From: Hyalella azteca
Taxonomy: Eukaryota; Arthropoda; Malacostraca; Amphipoda; Hyalellidae
NCBI RefSeq assembly: GCF_000764305.2
Contig: NW_025936535.1
Location: forward strand, 1 to 64,000
Direction of reading: 5' to 3'
Length of the DNA stretch: 64,000 nucleotides
Position 1 is the stretch's first letter, and every line of letters begins with the position of its first letter. Shown here one piece after another: positions 1 through 12,197 of the stretch. The notes under the pieces were generated by a model. That model worked only from the letters and a program-made list of their open reading frames with translations. It was not told the DNA's origin and made no database searches. Position numbers and translations under genes: made by a program.

Positions 1-114
1 AGTTTAATGCGTCAGTATCACTTGACGCACTACGCCTTAGTTTAATGCGTCAGTATCACTTGACGCACTACGCCTTAGTTTACTGCGTCAGTATCACTTG
101 ACGCACTACGCCTT
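1..114. repeat. 38-base tandem repeat, three copies
   Basis: Three near-identical 38-base units, starting AGTTTAATGCGTCAGTATCA, occupy 1-38, 39-76 and 77-114. The third has one A-to-C change. The array lies in the intron after bestrophin exon 10 and may extend left of the window. Confidence 0.95.
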
Positions 115-148
115 AGTTTAGTGAACCATATCTTCTTGGGTGACGTAC

Positions 149-275
149 CTCGGCTCTTCTTGGGGGAAATGTTGTCAGCGGCGCGGGTGAAGAAGCTCTT
201 CTTCCTCCTCCTGATGAACGTGGCAATGGCAGACTGCCCCGAGGACCGTCTGCTGGAGACGCTCTTGGAGTCCGG
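149..275 (-). CDS. Bestrophin exon 10 (basic tail, not the last exon)
   Basis: Encodes a Ser/Arg/Lys-rich cytosolic stretch ([15 protein letters not shown], then [16 protein letters not shown]). Phase 0 in, phase 1 out at a GTACGT donor. No stop codon, so the gene continues beyond position 1. Confidence 0.75.
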
Positions 276-3200
276 CTGAGAAGATTTCCGCTGGTTGGTC
301 CGGACAGATTATAGTTTTAGAGCATTTTCTCATTTATGGACAAAAGCGCTATTGTGCTCGTCATGTCCGTCCGTCTGTCCGTGACTTCACGTTTTCGTCG
401 ATTTTTAGAAAATGCGCTCTGAGTCACTCACTGCAGTGAGTATTGAGTTATATTTTCATCATTTTCACTTACATATTCATGACGCGAACCCATATAATTA
501 CAGCACCTTATTTTCAACCCTTCATTTATATTCCTATGTCTTTAACTCTTCCATTTACGTAACCCATATCAGTATCTCACCTTCAGCGACTTCTCCTTGT
601 GGTTCTCCTGCACCAGTCCCCCCACGACGGTTTGTACGACGCGGTGCGACTGGTCCTCGATGAGAGGCTCTATGATTTCCTGCAAGGGCTCCGCTATCTT
701 CACCGCCATCGTCGACCCTGTAGGTGCAGGATGAAATGCAGCATTTAAACGAAATAAAAACAGTACAAAAAAACTTTCGGTTAGTACACCCCTGGACTCG
801 AGTGCTACCCAACCGCAACACGTTGCGTGCCAAAATTGTATCCTCCAATTCGATCGTAGTGCCTTAATTTTAATACAAACACGACAGGCAGCCAGTATCG
901 TTTCCCGATTGTCTCGGATGCACTTCACCGCCATCGACACTGCTAGTCAAAATAGCACTGATTGTAATAGCCAAAATGCATTCATTTTAAGCACATTGCC
1001 ATACAATTAAACTGAGTTGCAGTATAAACTGCAACAAAATTAACCTCAGTGGATGAATCGTAGTTGGTGGTACTCACCGTGGTTGACAGCCTGGTTGCTC
1101 CTGAAGTGTTCACTGGCGATGGTATATGGTAGCGCTGCTGGTACCCCATCCTCGAAATACATGTCCTTGATGAGCTCGGGGTGTTCCTCGTGCATCTCGT
1201 CCACGATCACGTAGGCTCCCTGCGCATAGTCGGCATATTCACTTTATTTAGTCAGGTAGAATATTTTCGTTCGGTCAACATATTCAGTCAAAAAATATTT
1301 TTGTAATGCGATAATAACATCAAAACATATTCAATCAATCATACATATTCAAAGCCACCTTATTCAAAAACATAGTCAATCAAACATTTTCAATCAAACA
1401 TATTCAAACCCAAATTCGTCAACATATTCAGTCAAAAAAGATAAGAGCGGAGAAATGAACACGTTCAGACAGGAGAAATACCTGCGTTCAGGGAACATAT
1501 TAAGGCAGGTACAGCCACTTTAATAACGAGGACACTTTTCTGGCCTTAAAGGCATCAAACCTACGACCGCATCGAGAAGTCGAACCAACAGCTATCTCGA
1601 AGACGTAAATCCTACGAAGACCTTAGGTAGTACAATTTACGACCATTATTAGAACTTCGAAAGTTTGGCTACCTCGAGAACGTGAACCATGCAATGTTCA
1701 CCTTGAGAACGTAAAACCTACAGTAATAATTAACACGTTCAGTGACGCACGACTAACCTGCCAGATGGCCCAAAAACGGCCAGGTCCGCGTGCGTATAAA
1801 AAGGCATATAATTCACAAAATATCGTAAATTTTTAGATTACAGTGCAAAAATCAAATTTTCCATTTATCCGTATATTTTAAAATTTAATAAGATTGTACT
1901 GCCATCATAAATTTTTGTCGACAAAGCCGATTGAAAAAAATATAACTCAGTACTCACTGCAGTGAATGACAGAGAGCGTATTTTCTCGTCGACGAAAACG
2001 TGAAGTCAGGGACGGACGGACATACGGACAGACGGACATGACGAGCACAATAGCGCCCTTTTTCCATAAATGAGAAATGGCGCTAAAAACTAAATTGCGT
2101 AATATATCCGGAAAAAAGTCCCCACAACCGCCAGTGGAACGTGCCGCCCTAAACGTGTAAAGAACGTATAAAACCGGCTTCAGACGTGAATTTACACCCT
2201 CCTTTAGAACCATGAACTTACGACCATCGTACAATGTTTGAAGTGATGCACGAGCACGCAGTGTTCACCTGGACGTTGCGGTCGACGAGGTAGTTGGTAT
2301 CGAAGTCGTCGTCGTCTTCGCCAAAGGGGTTGATGAGCGACTCAGCCACCTTCAGCCAACCCATGTAGAAGAAGAACTGCAGGATGGTGAACGTGGGCAC
2401 ATACATGTCCACGCTGTTGCCCTTCAAACCTGTGAAATTTTAAGAAAATCTCCTAAGTATGGGCAGCTTGAAGTAAAAATACTTTCAAGATATCTAGTAT
2501 TTGAAGTTCAATGATATGTGGGACTATGATTCTTCCTTGTCAAAACGTCCAAGTCACTATTCTTTGACCAATCGTGTAGCAAGAGGCTGAAATACAAAGG
2601 GGGTTATTATGTAGGATTGGTCTTTCTCTCCAACTATCATCCATTGACCTGTCAAGTGCCTGAATATTTTAACAATTCAGCCACAGAAAATATAAAACTC
2701 GCGCAGACAAGCCTGTATGTCTTACCTAACCCACCATCTCAGGAGCGAACGCCTCCTGTAGATAACGAGTGTCATTGTTCCATCAGGTTTATATTCAACA
2801 TGAACATTCATACATACCAAGAAATCATTAATCACTCTAAATTTGAGTACGTTATCTTTGTACCCAACGGCCTCCAGCATCATGACTTCTGTTTGCGTTT
2901 GGCAAACGAACCTTGGATGTGTGACGCGTTCGCGCTAGGATCGAATTAACGGATAACATAAAGATATCATAAATATAACACATTATTGGTTCTCACGCCT
3001 AGGAATTTACTCATAATCTAAAAGTTTTGGTTGAGATAAGTTCTAAAGTTTTTGGCGTAGCATTATTAGCAGAGATATCTTCGCGGTTATTCTATTTCCA
3101 GTTAAGTCATTTTATGAATGAGTAACATAATGTCGCATTCAGTGAATGCATCAAGAGTTTATTCCGCCATCAATCAAATTAAGTATGTTTTTGTATGCTT

Positions 3201-6200
3201 GTATGTATGTTTTTTGTCACAAGAAATGATGTTTCGGTCCACAAGCTCACCCCTACTCGGGTCCAGGAACTGCCTGCCCATGATGGTGCAGATGGCGAAG
3301 GTGTACACGGCAAGAGTCACCACCTGCCGACAGGAGGCGTGTCAGAGACAACCTTCTCGTGGATCTACGAAGGGCAGCCGTCGTGTATCAGCAAAATAAA
3401 ACTGTATATTGAAATAAATATTCTATATTAATATTAGGAGTTTAATAAAAAATAGATTATTATAAGCTAAAATCATAATATTTGTCGTATTATTGAGAGT
3501 CTGTTCCATCTCCAGTAGCTCACAGACTTGCAAAGTCAACATCTATGACATTGTTTCACACAGACTAATTAGAGGGTGATTGTCCGAATCGCGATGCACA
3601 TTAGCTTTCGTATTGGTTATCATGAACTAGTTTGTTAGTGCTATGACCGCTCTCTGCTCGAGCTGTGGACAAGTGTGTGAATATTTAGAAAATAGGATCC
3701 ATTCATTTTTCTGAGTGTATGTAGACCGATAAATCAACTCTTAATTGAGATAATAATTCGAATTTATCAGCAATGTCATTTCATCTATGTGCTTGCAATT
3801 GACACGCGTCAAAATTGAAATATGTAAAGATCGTTCATGCAGTTATCGGGTCAACACTAAATTTTGCACCTTGCTTCGCGAAGTGTGCAGCTTGAATAAA
3901 ATATATGGGTTATTTTCAATTTGAATTTGGTTCAATAATCGACAACCAAACGGAATACTAGGCCCTTCGCAATCAGATTACTAGTCACAGATATTTCATA
4001 CTATCAACTAGTTAAATGATATCCCAAAGGGCGCAAAACCTGCTGTGAGCGATATTATATGGCTGATATTATATAATTTGAACACGGGATACCTTTATAG
4101 GTGACAACAAAAGGCAATTACTATCTCATGTTTTGCATAATCGTGTGGTGCGATGACTGCCAAATAGCTAGCTGGCCCCGACCGACTGTGCGCTATTCAC
4201 CTGCCACCTGAAAACCGCCCGTTGATTTATTCGACCGAGAAGGGAAAGTAGGATTTAAATTTATAATATTGATCGCGGAACCGGTGGCCGATATCGATGA
4301 AGTGAGAGGTGAGCTCGGGTCAAGGTAAAGATATTCGGGCCGCACTTGGAATTTGTGGATCGTAGAAGAATCACGAACCTTTATGGCATAATTACTTTTA
4401 CTCTCATATCTGCTGGCCTAACCACTAGGGCTTGGCTTTGCAATACGAACACCTAACGCTAGGCTCGCAGCCCGTAACATTGGAGCAATGCTGCTCACTC
4501 GAGCTTATATAGCCTTGAAGTGTACAGGTAATTTTGATTTGTTATATGTACCTGTGTAATAACGAGAAGCATTACTGTTTTTATGTACACGAGAAGTACG
4601 CCGTCTCAGTCGTGCCACGTACCTGTGAGTACACGAGCACCTGCCGTGCCAGGTTGTGCATGCAATGGACAGGTGTTTGGCTAGAGTAGTCGAGCCAAGT
4701 ACACCTAATGGTACGCTGGTGTGGTCATGTCACGTACCTGCGTGTACACGAGGGGTACGCTGATGGAATCGTAGGTGAGCAGGAGGAGGCAGTTCTTCCT
4801 GAAGTTGTTGATTTCGTCCATGATGGTCTTTTGGGCGAAATCGTCCCTGATCCTGCCCTGCTTCCTAGCCTTTGCCACAATGGCGCCGGCCCACACAAGA
4901 GGCAGCCAGTACTTGGGGTTTGTGTTCTTCGCGTTCAGGATCTCGAATATCATGAGCTCCTGTTCCGTCAGGAGACCTGGGGGAACGACTGAGGAATAGG
5001 ATAAAGGGTCTTGATGTCTTTGATGTTACAGACCGATGGCCTCAAGTGCTAATATAATTGACGCTACAGACCGATGGTCTCATGAGCTGATGTCAATGAT
5101 GGTACAGACTAGCATGAAGGCTATAGGATAAAGGCTCCGAGAGCAGCATGATAATATGAGCTCCTGCTCCGTCCGTCGGGAGACGAAACAAAGGGGAGTG
5201 ATGTTCAGGGTGTGTCTTGCGCTCCCGTTAATTCAAGATGCATAAAAGACAGGGTGGAAGTGTAAATTACGTCATCCGTGCCTATTTATGTGATTAGTTT
5301 GCTTAAATTGTAAGTTAATCAGGAATTTAGAACAATGAAAATGCCTAGTAAATTCACCGTATCAAGTAAAATCGACAAAGAGGAGTAAAATTCACGCAAA
5401 AACATTACCACCCGAGAAACGAAAACAACTCAACATATAATATTAAAACTTATCGACGTCTTCAGTTTTTATCAAGTCAGCTGACCTGGGAAGCAAAATA
5501 TGAATGATTGCAATATGCAGGCTACGTCATACCTTGTATTTCAACATCTTCGCTCTAATCGCCTCTCAGATTGGAGTTATCAGAGGATTTAGAAGTTTTT
5601 CATTCTAAACTATTTACCGAGTGAAAGTTCTTCCAAGTAACGGCAAATCTTTTAAAAGTTTCACAACGCAAACACAGTATAAAATCCAGTATAACCATCT
5701 AATTGAATACATTTAATAATTAATATATTTTTGATGAACCAACGCGACTTCTGATGAACGGCACCTTGAACAGCGTGTCTGGAACGGTCAATTAAGTGCT
5801 GATTTGGTTGTAGCGTGTGCATGATGCACCGCAATGTAAATTGAAAATCTTATACCTCTTCAACAATATAGCTTTTCAACTTTTTATAAATCTATACGGA
5901 TTAATTTTAATTGCTAGCAAGAGGCATATCGTATTTGAAGAGTATCACTACTGACACGATTTTAAGGGTTGATTAGTGAGCTAGGCGGAAATTATTGCTT
6001 TACTCGATAAGCGACAAGACCAACGTACTTTGAAGTACAGTCAGCGTAGCACTGCCCTCCAGACACCCTGAAGTCCCCTCCTCTACACTACAATACCCAA
6101 GTATTGCCCCAACAGTGGATGACGTACCCATCTCGACGAGGTGCTGCATAGTGGGAAAGCGCTTCTTGATCCTGGGGCTGATGAGGCTCAAAGTGATCGT

Positions 6201-7623
6201 GAAGGAGAGGTTCACGTAGCGCATGATCGTGCGCCGCATCACGCGCGCTGCCTCATCCTGCATTAGTGACACGTTATTATTATCATTCTACGAAGAATTT
6301 ATCGTGCCGTCTGGTTCAAACGAACTTCGAGTCTTTAGTGGGGGCTGAGGGGTCATTGTGAAGGATTTTTGAATGTGGAGTGTTTCGGCTTTTTGGTGGT
6401 TGTTGTCGAGTGTTTGTCCATTCTGTTGAAGGTGTCGTAGGGGATGATATTTATTAATTATTTGTGTATCTTCAGTCTGTAACGTTTTAGGTAGTCAAAA
6501 ACATTCGAAGAGTCGGCGTCCTTCACCGAGAGCTTCAGTCGGTAGTCTTTTTGAAATTTATCGGTATTCCAAAGTTTAGGTAGGTCCGTGTGAATTTCTA
6601 CTGTGTTTCTTGAGCGCCTAAATAGCTAGATTGTTTGATGGCGATCGGCTCGTCGAGTCCGGGTCCTGTGAAGAATGATTCTTTGTATTGTTCGTCGGAG
6701 TTTTTCCTATTCTTAGGGTCACGGTTTTCACTATGGGCTATGATGTAATTTCTCCGGTTGTCGTCGTCTATTGGTTGTTGAGAAAGGTTGAGTGGTGAGC
6801 GTCTAAGGTCGTCATCGTTGAGAGCGCCAGGAATCACAACCACACTAATTGCCACGAGGGGCCGTACGGGCAGCCGGCATTTGTACCCTACACCGTCACT
6901 AACCTGGCCCGTATGTTGATCACTAACGGTCACTAACCTGGCCCCGTATGTTGATCACTAACGGTCACTAACCTGGCCCCGTATGTTGATCACTAACGGT
7001 CGCTAACCTGGCCCCGTATGTTGATGGAAACAAAGACGGCGACTGTGCTGGGCCAGGGGATGGTGAGGTACTGCTGCCACCAGCGGGCCATGATGATGCT
7101 CACGTAGAAGCCCAACACGAACGCCATCGGGATGAGGTTGGTGTACTCATCGACATGCAGCGCCACGTCCTCGAAAGTCCTGAATTTGTGAAAGGCTTTT
7201 TTGACCACCAAATATCACTGTTTGCATTTTTCTCCTTCCATTTATTTATTCACTGGTTGTGAGATATGTTGCACCACATTCTTATCTATACCCCACCCGG
7301 TGTCTACCCGCTCACCTCTTCTGTGGTTCAGTAAGTGCAAGTCTGTACACCAGGGCCATGGCGGTGTAGCACAGGCAGTATATGATCAGCTCCTGCCACA
7401 CCAACTTGTAGATGCTGCCCTTCCATCTGTTCATAGGCAATCAATATCATTCAATAAATTGACCGAATATCAGTATAAATAAAACATGAATATACCTCAC
7501 ACGCCGGACTGCACTGTAGTTTAAAATAGTTGGAATTGTCGAATTGACTTACCTAAAAAGTAGCTTCCAAAAGCAACCTAATCCTCGGCTGGTTGCAACC
7601 GCGGCTGTGTATGTGACCGTCAT
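149..7623 (-). CDS. Bestrophin chloride channel gene (10 exons visible, C-terminal end off the left edge)
   Basis: Bestrophins are pentameric, calcium-activated anion channels of the plasma or intracellular membranes. Coding exons: 7553-7623, 7316-7426, 7008-7179, 6128-6257, 4738-4976, 3251-3323, 2269-2429, 1078-1219, 581-717 and 149-275. They join in phase to 454 codons plus one base. The start ATG is at 7623 and the protein begins [14 protein letters not shown], the standard family N-terminus. The pore-neck stretch IPMAFVLGF holds Ile77, Phe81 and Phe85, matching the family's Ile/Phe/Phe neck. The calcium-clasp acidic run GEDDDDF is at residues 302-308. The RFP motif (KKRFPT) is in exon 4. 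After residue 412 the sequence becomes basic and serine-rich, as in the variable cytosolic tails of the family. The last visible exon ends in phase 1 at a GTACGT donor, so at least one more exon lies to the left. The paralogue within the family cannot be decided from this. Confidence 0.95.
315..457 (-). mobile_element. Short inverted-repeat element, family A, copy 1
   Basis: Intronic copy of the family also found at 1934, 13900, 25349 and 38585. Shared marks are the palindrome CTCACTGCAGTGAG at one end, an inverted pair AGCGCATTTTCTC / GAGAAAATGCGCT, and a GGAC/GGACAGAC-rich middle followed by GCGAGCACAATAG. No protein is encoded, so I read it as a MITE-like element. Confidence 0.75.
581..717 (-). 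CDS. Bestrophin exon 9
   Basis: Encodes [20 protein letters not shown] and onward. The residues are less conserved than the core, but both phases fit (1 in, 0 out) and an ACAG acceptor and GTGAGA donor flank it. Confidence 0.8.
1078..1219 (-). CDS. Bestrophin exon 8
   Basis: Encodes [17 protein letters not shown], then [17 protein letters not shown]. The DEMH motif and the LPYT motif are typical of the bestrophin cytosolic region. Phase 0 in, phase 1 out, donor GTGAGT. Confidence 0.93.
1730..2160. mobile_element. TTAA-ended inverted-repeat element, family B, carrying a nested family A copy
   Basis: Left end TTAACACGTTCAGTGACGC and right end GCCCTAAACGTGTAA are imperfect inverted repeats. 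The interior matches the element at 63125-63410 in reverse orientation, for example TGCCATCATA, AAAAACGGCCA and CTAAATTGCG. Relative to that copy it is interrupted at about 1934-2085 by a family A element. TTAA termini suggest a piggyBac-type non-autonomous element, which is inference. Confidence 0.75.
1934..2085 (+). mobile_element. Family A inverted-repeat element, copy 2 (nested)
   Basis: Inserted inside the family B element. The uninterrupted family B copy at 63125-63410 defines the insertion point, with short A runs at both borders as a possible target duplication. Confidence 0.8.
2269..2429 (-). CDS. Bestrophin exon 7 (calcium clasp)
   Basis: Encodes [20 protein letters not shown], then [15 protein letters not shown], the acidic calcium-sensing clasp of bestrophins. 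It ends in phase 0 after VDRNVQ before GTGAAC. Confidence 0.95.
2430..3250. other. Bestrophin intron 6, no further feature
   Basis: AT-rich intron between exons 6 and 7. Apart from the splice signals I see no gene or named repeat here. Confidence 0.6.
3251..3323 (-). CDS. Bestrophin exon 6
   Basis: A short 73-base exon encoding [20 protein letters not shown] then DPSR, part of a membrane helix. Phase 0 in, phase 1 out, donor GTGAGC. The join to both neighbours is in frame and matches family order. Confidence 0.93.
3324..4737. other. Bestrophin intron 5 with degenerate exon-edge copies
   Basis: Mostly plain AT-rich intron. At about 4583-4640 there are two degenerate copies of the exon 5 donor edge: GTACACGAGAAGTACGC, and ACGTACCTGTGAGTACACGAG against the genuine ACGTACCTGCGTGTACACGAG. 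Confidence 0.55.
4738..4976 (-). CDS. Bestrophin exon 5
   Basis: Encodes [13 protein letters not shown], a tryptophan-containing helix ([10 protein letters not shown]), GRIRDDF and [12 protein letters not shown]. Phe208 sits in the position after RIRD where human BEST1 has its aperture Ile205 (alignment from memory). It ends in phase 0 before GTACGT. Degenerate copies of both exon edges lie nearby (about 4583-4640 and 5155-5186). Confidence 0.94.
4977..6127. other. Bestrophin intron 4 with short local repeats
   Basis: Contains repeats of ACAGACCGATGG around 5028-5080 and a diverged copy of the exon 5 start at 5155-5186 (ATGAGCTCCTGCTCCGTC). The rest, 5190-6127, shows nothing I recognise. Confidence 0.55.
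6128..6257 (-). CDS. Bestrophin exon 4
   Basis: Encodes [18 protein letters not shown], then [13 protein letters not shown], including the family's RFP motif. Phase 0 in, phase 1 out, donor GTACGT. Confidence 0.94.
6258..6894. other. Bestrophin intron 3, distal part
   Basis: No gene supported. A minus-strand open frame across this stretch has no recognisable domain and overlaps the exon-edge repeat, so it is treated as chance. Confidence 0.6.
6895..6999 (-). repeat. 35-base tandem copies of the bestrophin exon 3 donor edge
   Basis: Three units (one short by a base) precede the genuine edge at 7001-7021. On the minus strand each reads ATCAACATACGGGGCCAG (GGG instead of GGGG in the short one) followed by GTTAGTGACC, so the exon end and its GT donor are both repeated inside the intron. 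Confidence 0.93.
7008..7179 (-). CDS. Bestrophin exon 3 (pore neck)
   Basis: Encodes [20 protein letters not shown] and onward, including the neck residues Ile77, Phe81 and Phe85 and the RWWQQY segment. It ends in phase 0 at INIRGQ before a GTTAGC donor. Three extra copies of this exon end plus donor lie next to it (6895-6999). Confidence 0.94.
7316..7426 (-). CDS. Bestrophin exon 2
   Basis: Begins after an ACAG acceptor and encodes [12 protein letters not shown], then the first membrane helix ([15 protein letters not shown]) and LTEPQKR. It ends in phase 2 before GTGAGC. Confidence 0.94.
7553..7623 (-). CDS. Bestrophin exon 1 (start codon)
   Basis: Encodes [14 protein letters not shown] and on to WKLLF. 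It ends in phase 2 (AG) before a GTAAGT donor. No other in-frame ATG lies close upstream. Confidence 0.93.
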
Positions 7624-10600
7624 GATGTGATGAAGTTCCGCAAATATTGTAAATAAATATTTTCAAGTTCACTTCGTTATACGTCGCCTCAGGAGCACCT
7701 TGATGTAAGGGGCTCACATGTATCGAGTTCCATTATGTATTAGTTCGAACATTACGTCATGATGGTATCACGTATACGTGCTACGGTTACAGAAGCGGAG
7801 GTAAAAATGTTGGTTAACTAATCAAATACACTGAATAAACGTTGGAATACACATTTGCCTTTCCTCTCATTAGGTACAACGTGAGTGATTACTTCAGACT
7901 AACGCGAACAAGTTTCCCGCATTCAGTTATAAACATAACAAAGCGAAGAGCATTGACTTAATCGCCATCATCACAACTGTTGTTCAAATCGATCTAGTAC
8001 AAATACATTTCCATTCATCAAATGTTGAGCGCCTGCTTACTTAGACTGTCAAACTGCCACAATAAATCACTCCACAATGACTAATTTATTTCCAGTAGTT
8101 ATTTCTTGATCTACTAGCCGTCAAAACACTAAATTCATCGGTGAATCTTTTTTGCTTTTCTGTATTATAACAAACCACGTCACGACGAACGTCGACCTGA
8201 AATCGTAAGCTAACAGACACACCGACACCTACTCAGCGGTGTGCGCAGGGCGACTGGAGCCTCCGTGGCCCGTGCTTCGTAGTCCGTAGCAACGCTTCAT
8301 GGAGGCGCCCAACATCGCCAGGCGACTTCGGTGAGACTAGCAACACACCGCTCCACAGAAGTAAGGCGCTGGTGCAATGACCTGTCGAACTTATTAGGGT
8401 GGTTGTAAGTGTTATGATGGTCGTGTTAACATCGTCATAAAAGTAATGGTGGTCATTAATGTTACGATGGACGTAAGAATTATGAAGGTCGTAAGCGAAG
8501 CAACGATCTTATTAACTGGCGGCGACTATAGTCGCTAGTCACGCGTCGCGACCCCGCGTTATGTGGCGCGCTAAATCCGCCGAATATTGCGAAGCTCGTG
8601 AGTGAGGAGTGGGTAACATACGACCAGTTTAGTACAGTGTAGTATACCCCGTATTTATGGAAGCATCACATCTACCACATGAAGAACACTTAGTTCCTTT
8701 GCAAGTGCTTCATAGTTCTCACCAGCAGCTACCTTCGTACAGCGGTACCAGGTATTGCGGCCAAGCTCGTGTCGATCTTTGGGTCAGCAAACTTTAGTTT
8801 AGTTTGGGATTTCCGAAAGTTTAAGAAATTTTCTCTTTTGCCTGGATTATTGACAGCGAATTCAATTTTCTTGAATATATTAAGGATTTATTCATGACGC
8901 TTGATAATATTTTATTATATTCAAACGATTATTACTTATGATTTGCATGTTATGTCTTTTAACATCGCGCATTAATGAGAGTGCGATATTAATTCATTTA
9001 AGTGAAAACAAGACGAGACTCCGCAAAATGAATGCACGAGTAATTGACTCATGCAAACCTGACGCATCGCGAACGCACGAGACGGCAATCACGGCATCGC
9101 CGGGCAACTGCCCGCACGTCTGACTACACACTGCCCAGTGCCGACCTACTGCTGCACTGTCACGCTCATGATCCATTGTCCCAGTGCATCTCTACTAACC
9201 TCAATGGTTTTCCGCAGCTGATTCAACACTAATTCGCGTGCAGTCTAATTCATTTTCCTTGAGCAGTCATTATAATTCATTACTTTATTTCCACACCTCT
9301 CACCTCTGAACAATTTCAGTGTCTTCGAATGCTGATTACTTTTAAAGTTGAAGGCATGAGTACTCGTTGCAAGTTAGGAGCAAGCAGGACAGTGACGAAT
9401 ATGATTATATATTCCAAATAGTGAAAGCGTTAATAAATCAACAAAAATAAAACTTACGAAAATGTGACTTCTAAGTGATAAAAAGCTAATAAACACAATA
9501 GAGGTAAATCATAGAAAAGCATAGAAAGAAATAACCGAAGCTCAAGCTGTTCATGAGCTCTGTACTCAACTGCGGCAACTCTCTAACAACATCGAACGAT
9601 CGAGTTGGCAAGCACCGCCATGCGCGCAAACTGTGATGCAGCCTGGAATGCAGAACATCAAGTAGGTTTTTTACGACGCTTTTCCATAGATTGTATATCA
9701 TTTACTAAATCAATATTTTAGGATGATTGTTTTTCTCAATCATCATTATCAAAGGTAATCTGTAACCTTCTAATGATATATCACACATTACATTTCTTAA
9801 GATTAGGCTTGGCGCAAACCTTGTCATGCCATTCGTGTTCAAACTTCAAGCTTGTACTTTTTAATTTAGAAATATCATTTGATATCGTCAGCATATTGTG
9901 TGCGTTAGTATTTTTCGATTGCGTTGCAATTTAGACTTATGTTTACAGCGCCAAAATTGATTGACTATTATTTTCTTATGAGGAGATATCTTGCGATTTA
10001 CGAAGATTATTTATTATTTCCGTGCAGTGGATTGACAAATTTGTTAACGGATAATCTCTATCCCCTATTTATTTGTCGAGTGGAAAAGAACAAAGCTTGT
10101 GACCAATGTTGGATGTAATATATTAAACTCACAATAATGGTGAATGAAAATTTTGCACTTGATCTGTTCTTCGGTGGCTATTCTCAAAATATTTCTGTGT
10201 TGGATAATACTAGAAATCCTTACCTTGTGTCATGAGCAAAAATTGTTGTGAATAATTTTTACGACGAATGAGGAGTGGATTAACCATAGCGAAGACTGTA
10301 GAGTTTGTCACAGAGTAAGGATTGGAGGTCAGTGCTCCCTAATTGATTGTGATCGAGTAACGCTAGAAGGACCGAACCTACTTAGTCGCGGGCTCGCGGC
10401 GTGCCTCGAGGTAGCGGCTACGTAAAACATACGAGTACTACTGTAATACAGTAATACATTATACATATGATAGTTTTGTAGTACTAATATAATGATTCTT
10501 ATTGAATTTATAGCACTCAACGCACCGACAATTAGCGAATAAAATAAGTGTGCTATTTGAATCCAATAGCGGGCCGGTGGCACAAGGCGTTTGACGTGTG

Positions 10601-12197
10601 GCAGCAGTGGTTAATAGTTTCCGTTTAAGTGTAGTAAACATTTGAATAGAACAATTAGTAACTTGAAGTCGTCCATACCTCGAAAGTGTTCACGCAACAC
10701 CGGGTCCGATACCTATTGTGTGTTCACCCACAGCTGATGCTGTGTATCTTCTCGTAGTACACTTCAGTACGGTGTCTTCAGAATTTTGTGCCCTTAGTTA
10801 CGTGTATCCGTAGTTGCTAGTATCCTTGGTTCCGTGTGCCTTTCGGCCGGTGTTCACCGTTTGCGTTATAACTTTTTTATTAGTTAAGCTATTCCGTTAT
10901 TCACAATTGTTTTAGTTATCTCTAATTAATAAATATTTGTTTATCCAACTTTTCATCTATGAGTGGAACGGTCGAATTAAATTGGAGTCGTCCTGTTTGA
11001 ATCCTTTACATCGTAATAAATGGAGTCTACCGTCAGGAATTTTAATCATTCCTATGTAATCAACAAATATAGGTATTTGAAAGGCGCAAGTCATGGATAA
11101 ATTTTTTACATTATAAAAAAATATTGCTTATCTATAAAAAAGTAAGGCTATCAAAAATCTATTAATATGACTAAAACCCAAATAGTTTAGCAGTCTTGAG
11201 GCTTTTAACGTAATGCAAAAAATTAAAGGTAGAACAGAGGAATACTGACAATTGTATTTAGAATAAAAAAGCTAGCAATAAGCTGAAATGATACGTTAAC
11301 ATTTTGTAGACTGTGTCTTGAATAAACTGATGCAAATTACTTAATGGCAACATATTGGGTCAAAACTTAAATTTAACTTAAAACTGAAACTTTATATTGG
11401 TTTAAAACTTAAGGAACAAAGAAACCGCATATATTTCTGCTGAATTACTCCAGTGCAAATTAAATGAATTTTTGACAAGTCGTCACCTCTATCTCATAGT
11501 GAAATGTTCCTTTCGTTTTCAGCGCATCAAAATACACGGTAATTGTATGAGAATGATGACTCTGTTCTTTGTTGCAAGCAAAATGTATAGTTGCTGCGGA
11601 GTTACGGCGATATATAACCAGCACATCAGGGACAATCATGCCGCAACAGTCCCTTTTCACACATATAATTTCAACATTACCTGCATACAAACAGCTCAAT
11701 ATAATAATATAAATCACATCAATAACACACCTAGTCAATTCAACCACCAGCGCACTCTTTTCACATCATAACCAATTCACTCACCACAAACAACTCCATC
11801 ATTGAAGCATATACAATATATACTCACAGTTCTATATCTTATCACTTCTAAAAACAATCAATTTCAAAAAGCCATCATTAAAATAGCACACTTCCACCAA
11901 AACAACTCCTGTAAAGAATTCCAATACTCACAGTCACAATTCATATCTAATCAATTGCAACATTAGACAGCACTAAAGCAATCATCAGCTCACTCTGCCA
12001 CTATCGTATTTAAACTCAAACGCAATTCCGAAAACATCAAAAGAATTGACCACTTCCATATATTTTAAAACCTTGCCTACTCTCTCTGTATTTCACATTG
12101 CTGATTTTGCCTAAACTTGTCTAGCTTTTCCCCATCTACCATAATCTATGTAACCATAATTATTTATACCTTACCTTATCCAACCTTACCTAACCTG
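7624..12197. other. Upstream and intergenic region of the bestrophin gene
   Basis: No coding gene supported. A GC-richer patch at 8215-8345 could hold a 5' untranslated exon or promoter of the bestrophin gene, but no motif proves it. Stretch 10690-10960 ends in AATAAATATT and could be an LTR-like relic. The motif around 9585-9630 (ACATCGAAC through CACCGCCATGCG) resembles 18963-18995 and is probably an unclassified dispersed repeat. Confidence 0.5.

Noticed and set aside
12170..12197. Telomere-like CCTAA repeat
   Set aside because: Only one CCTAA unit occurs in a degenerate TTACC tract.
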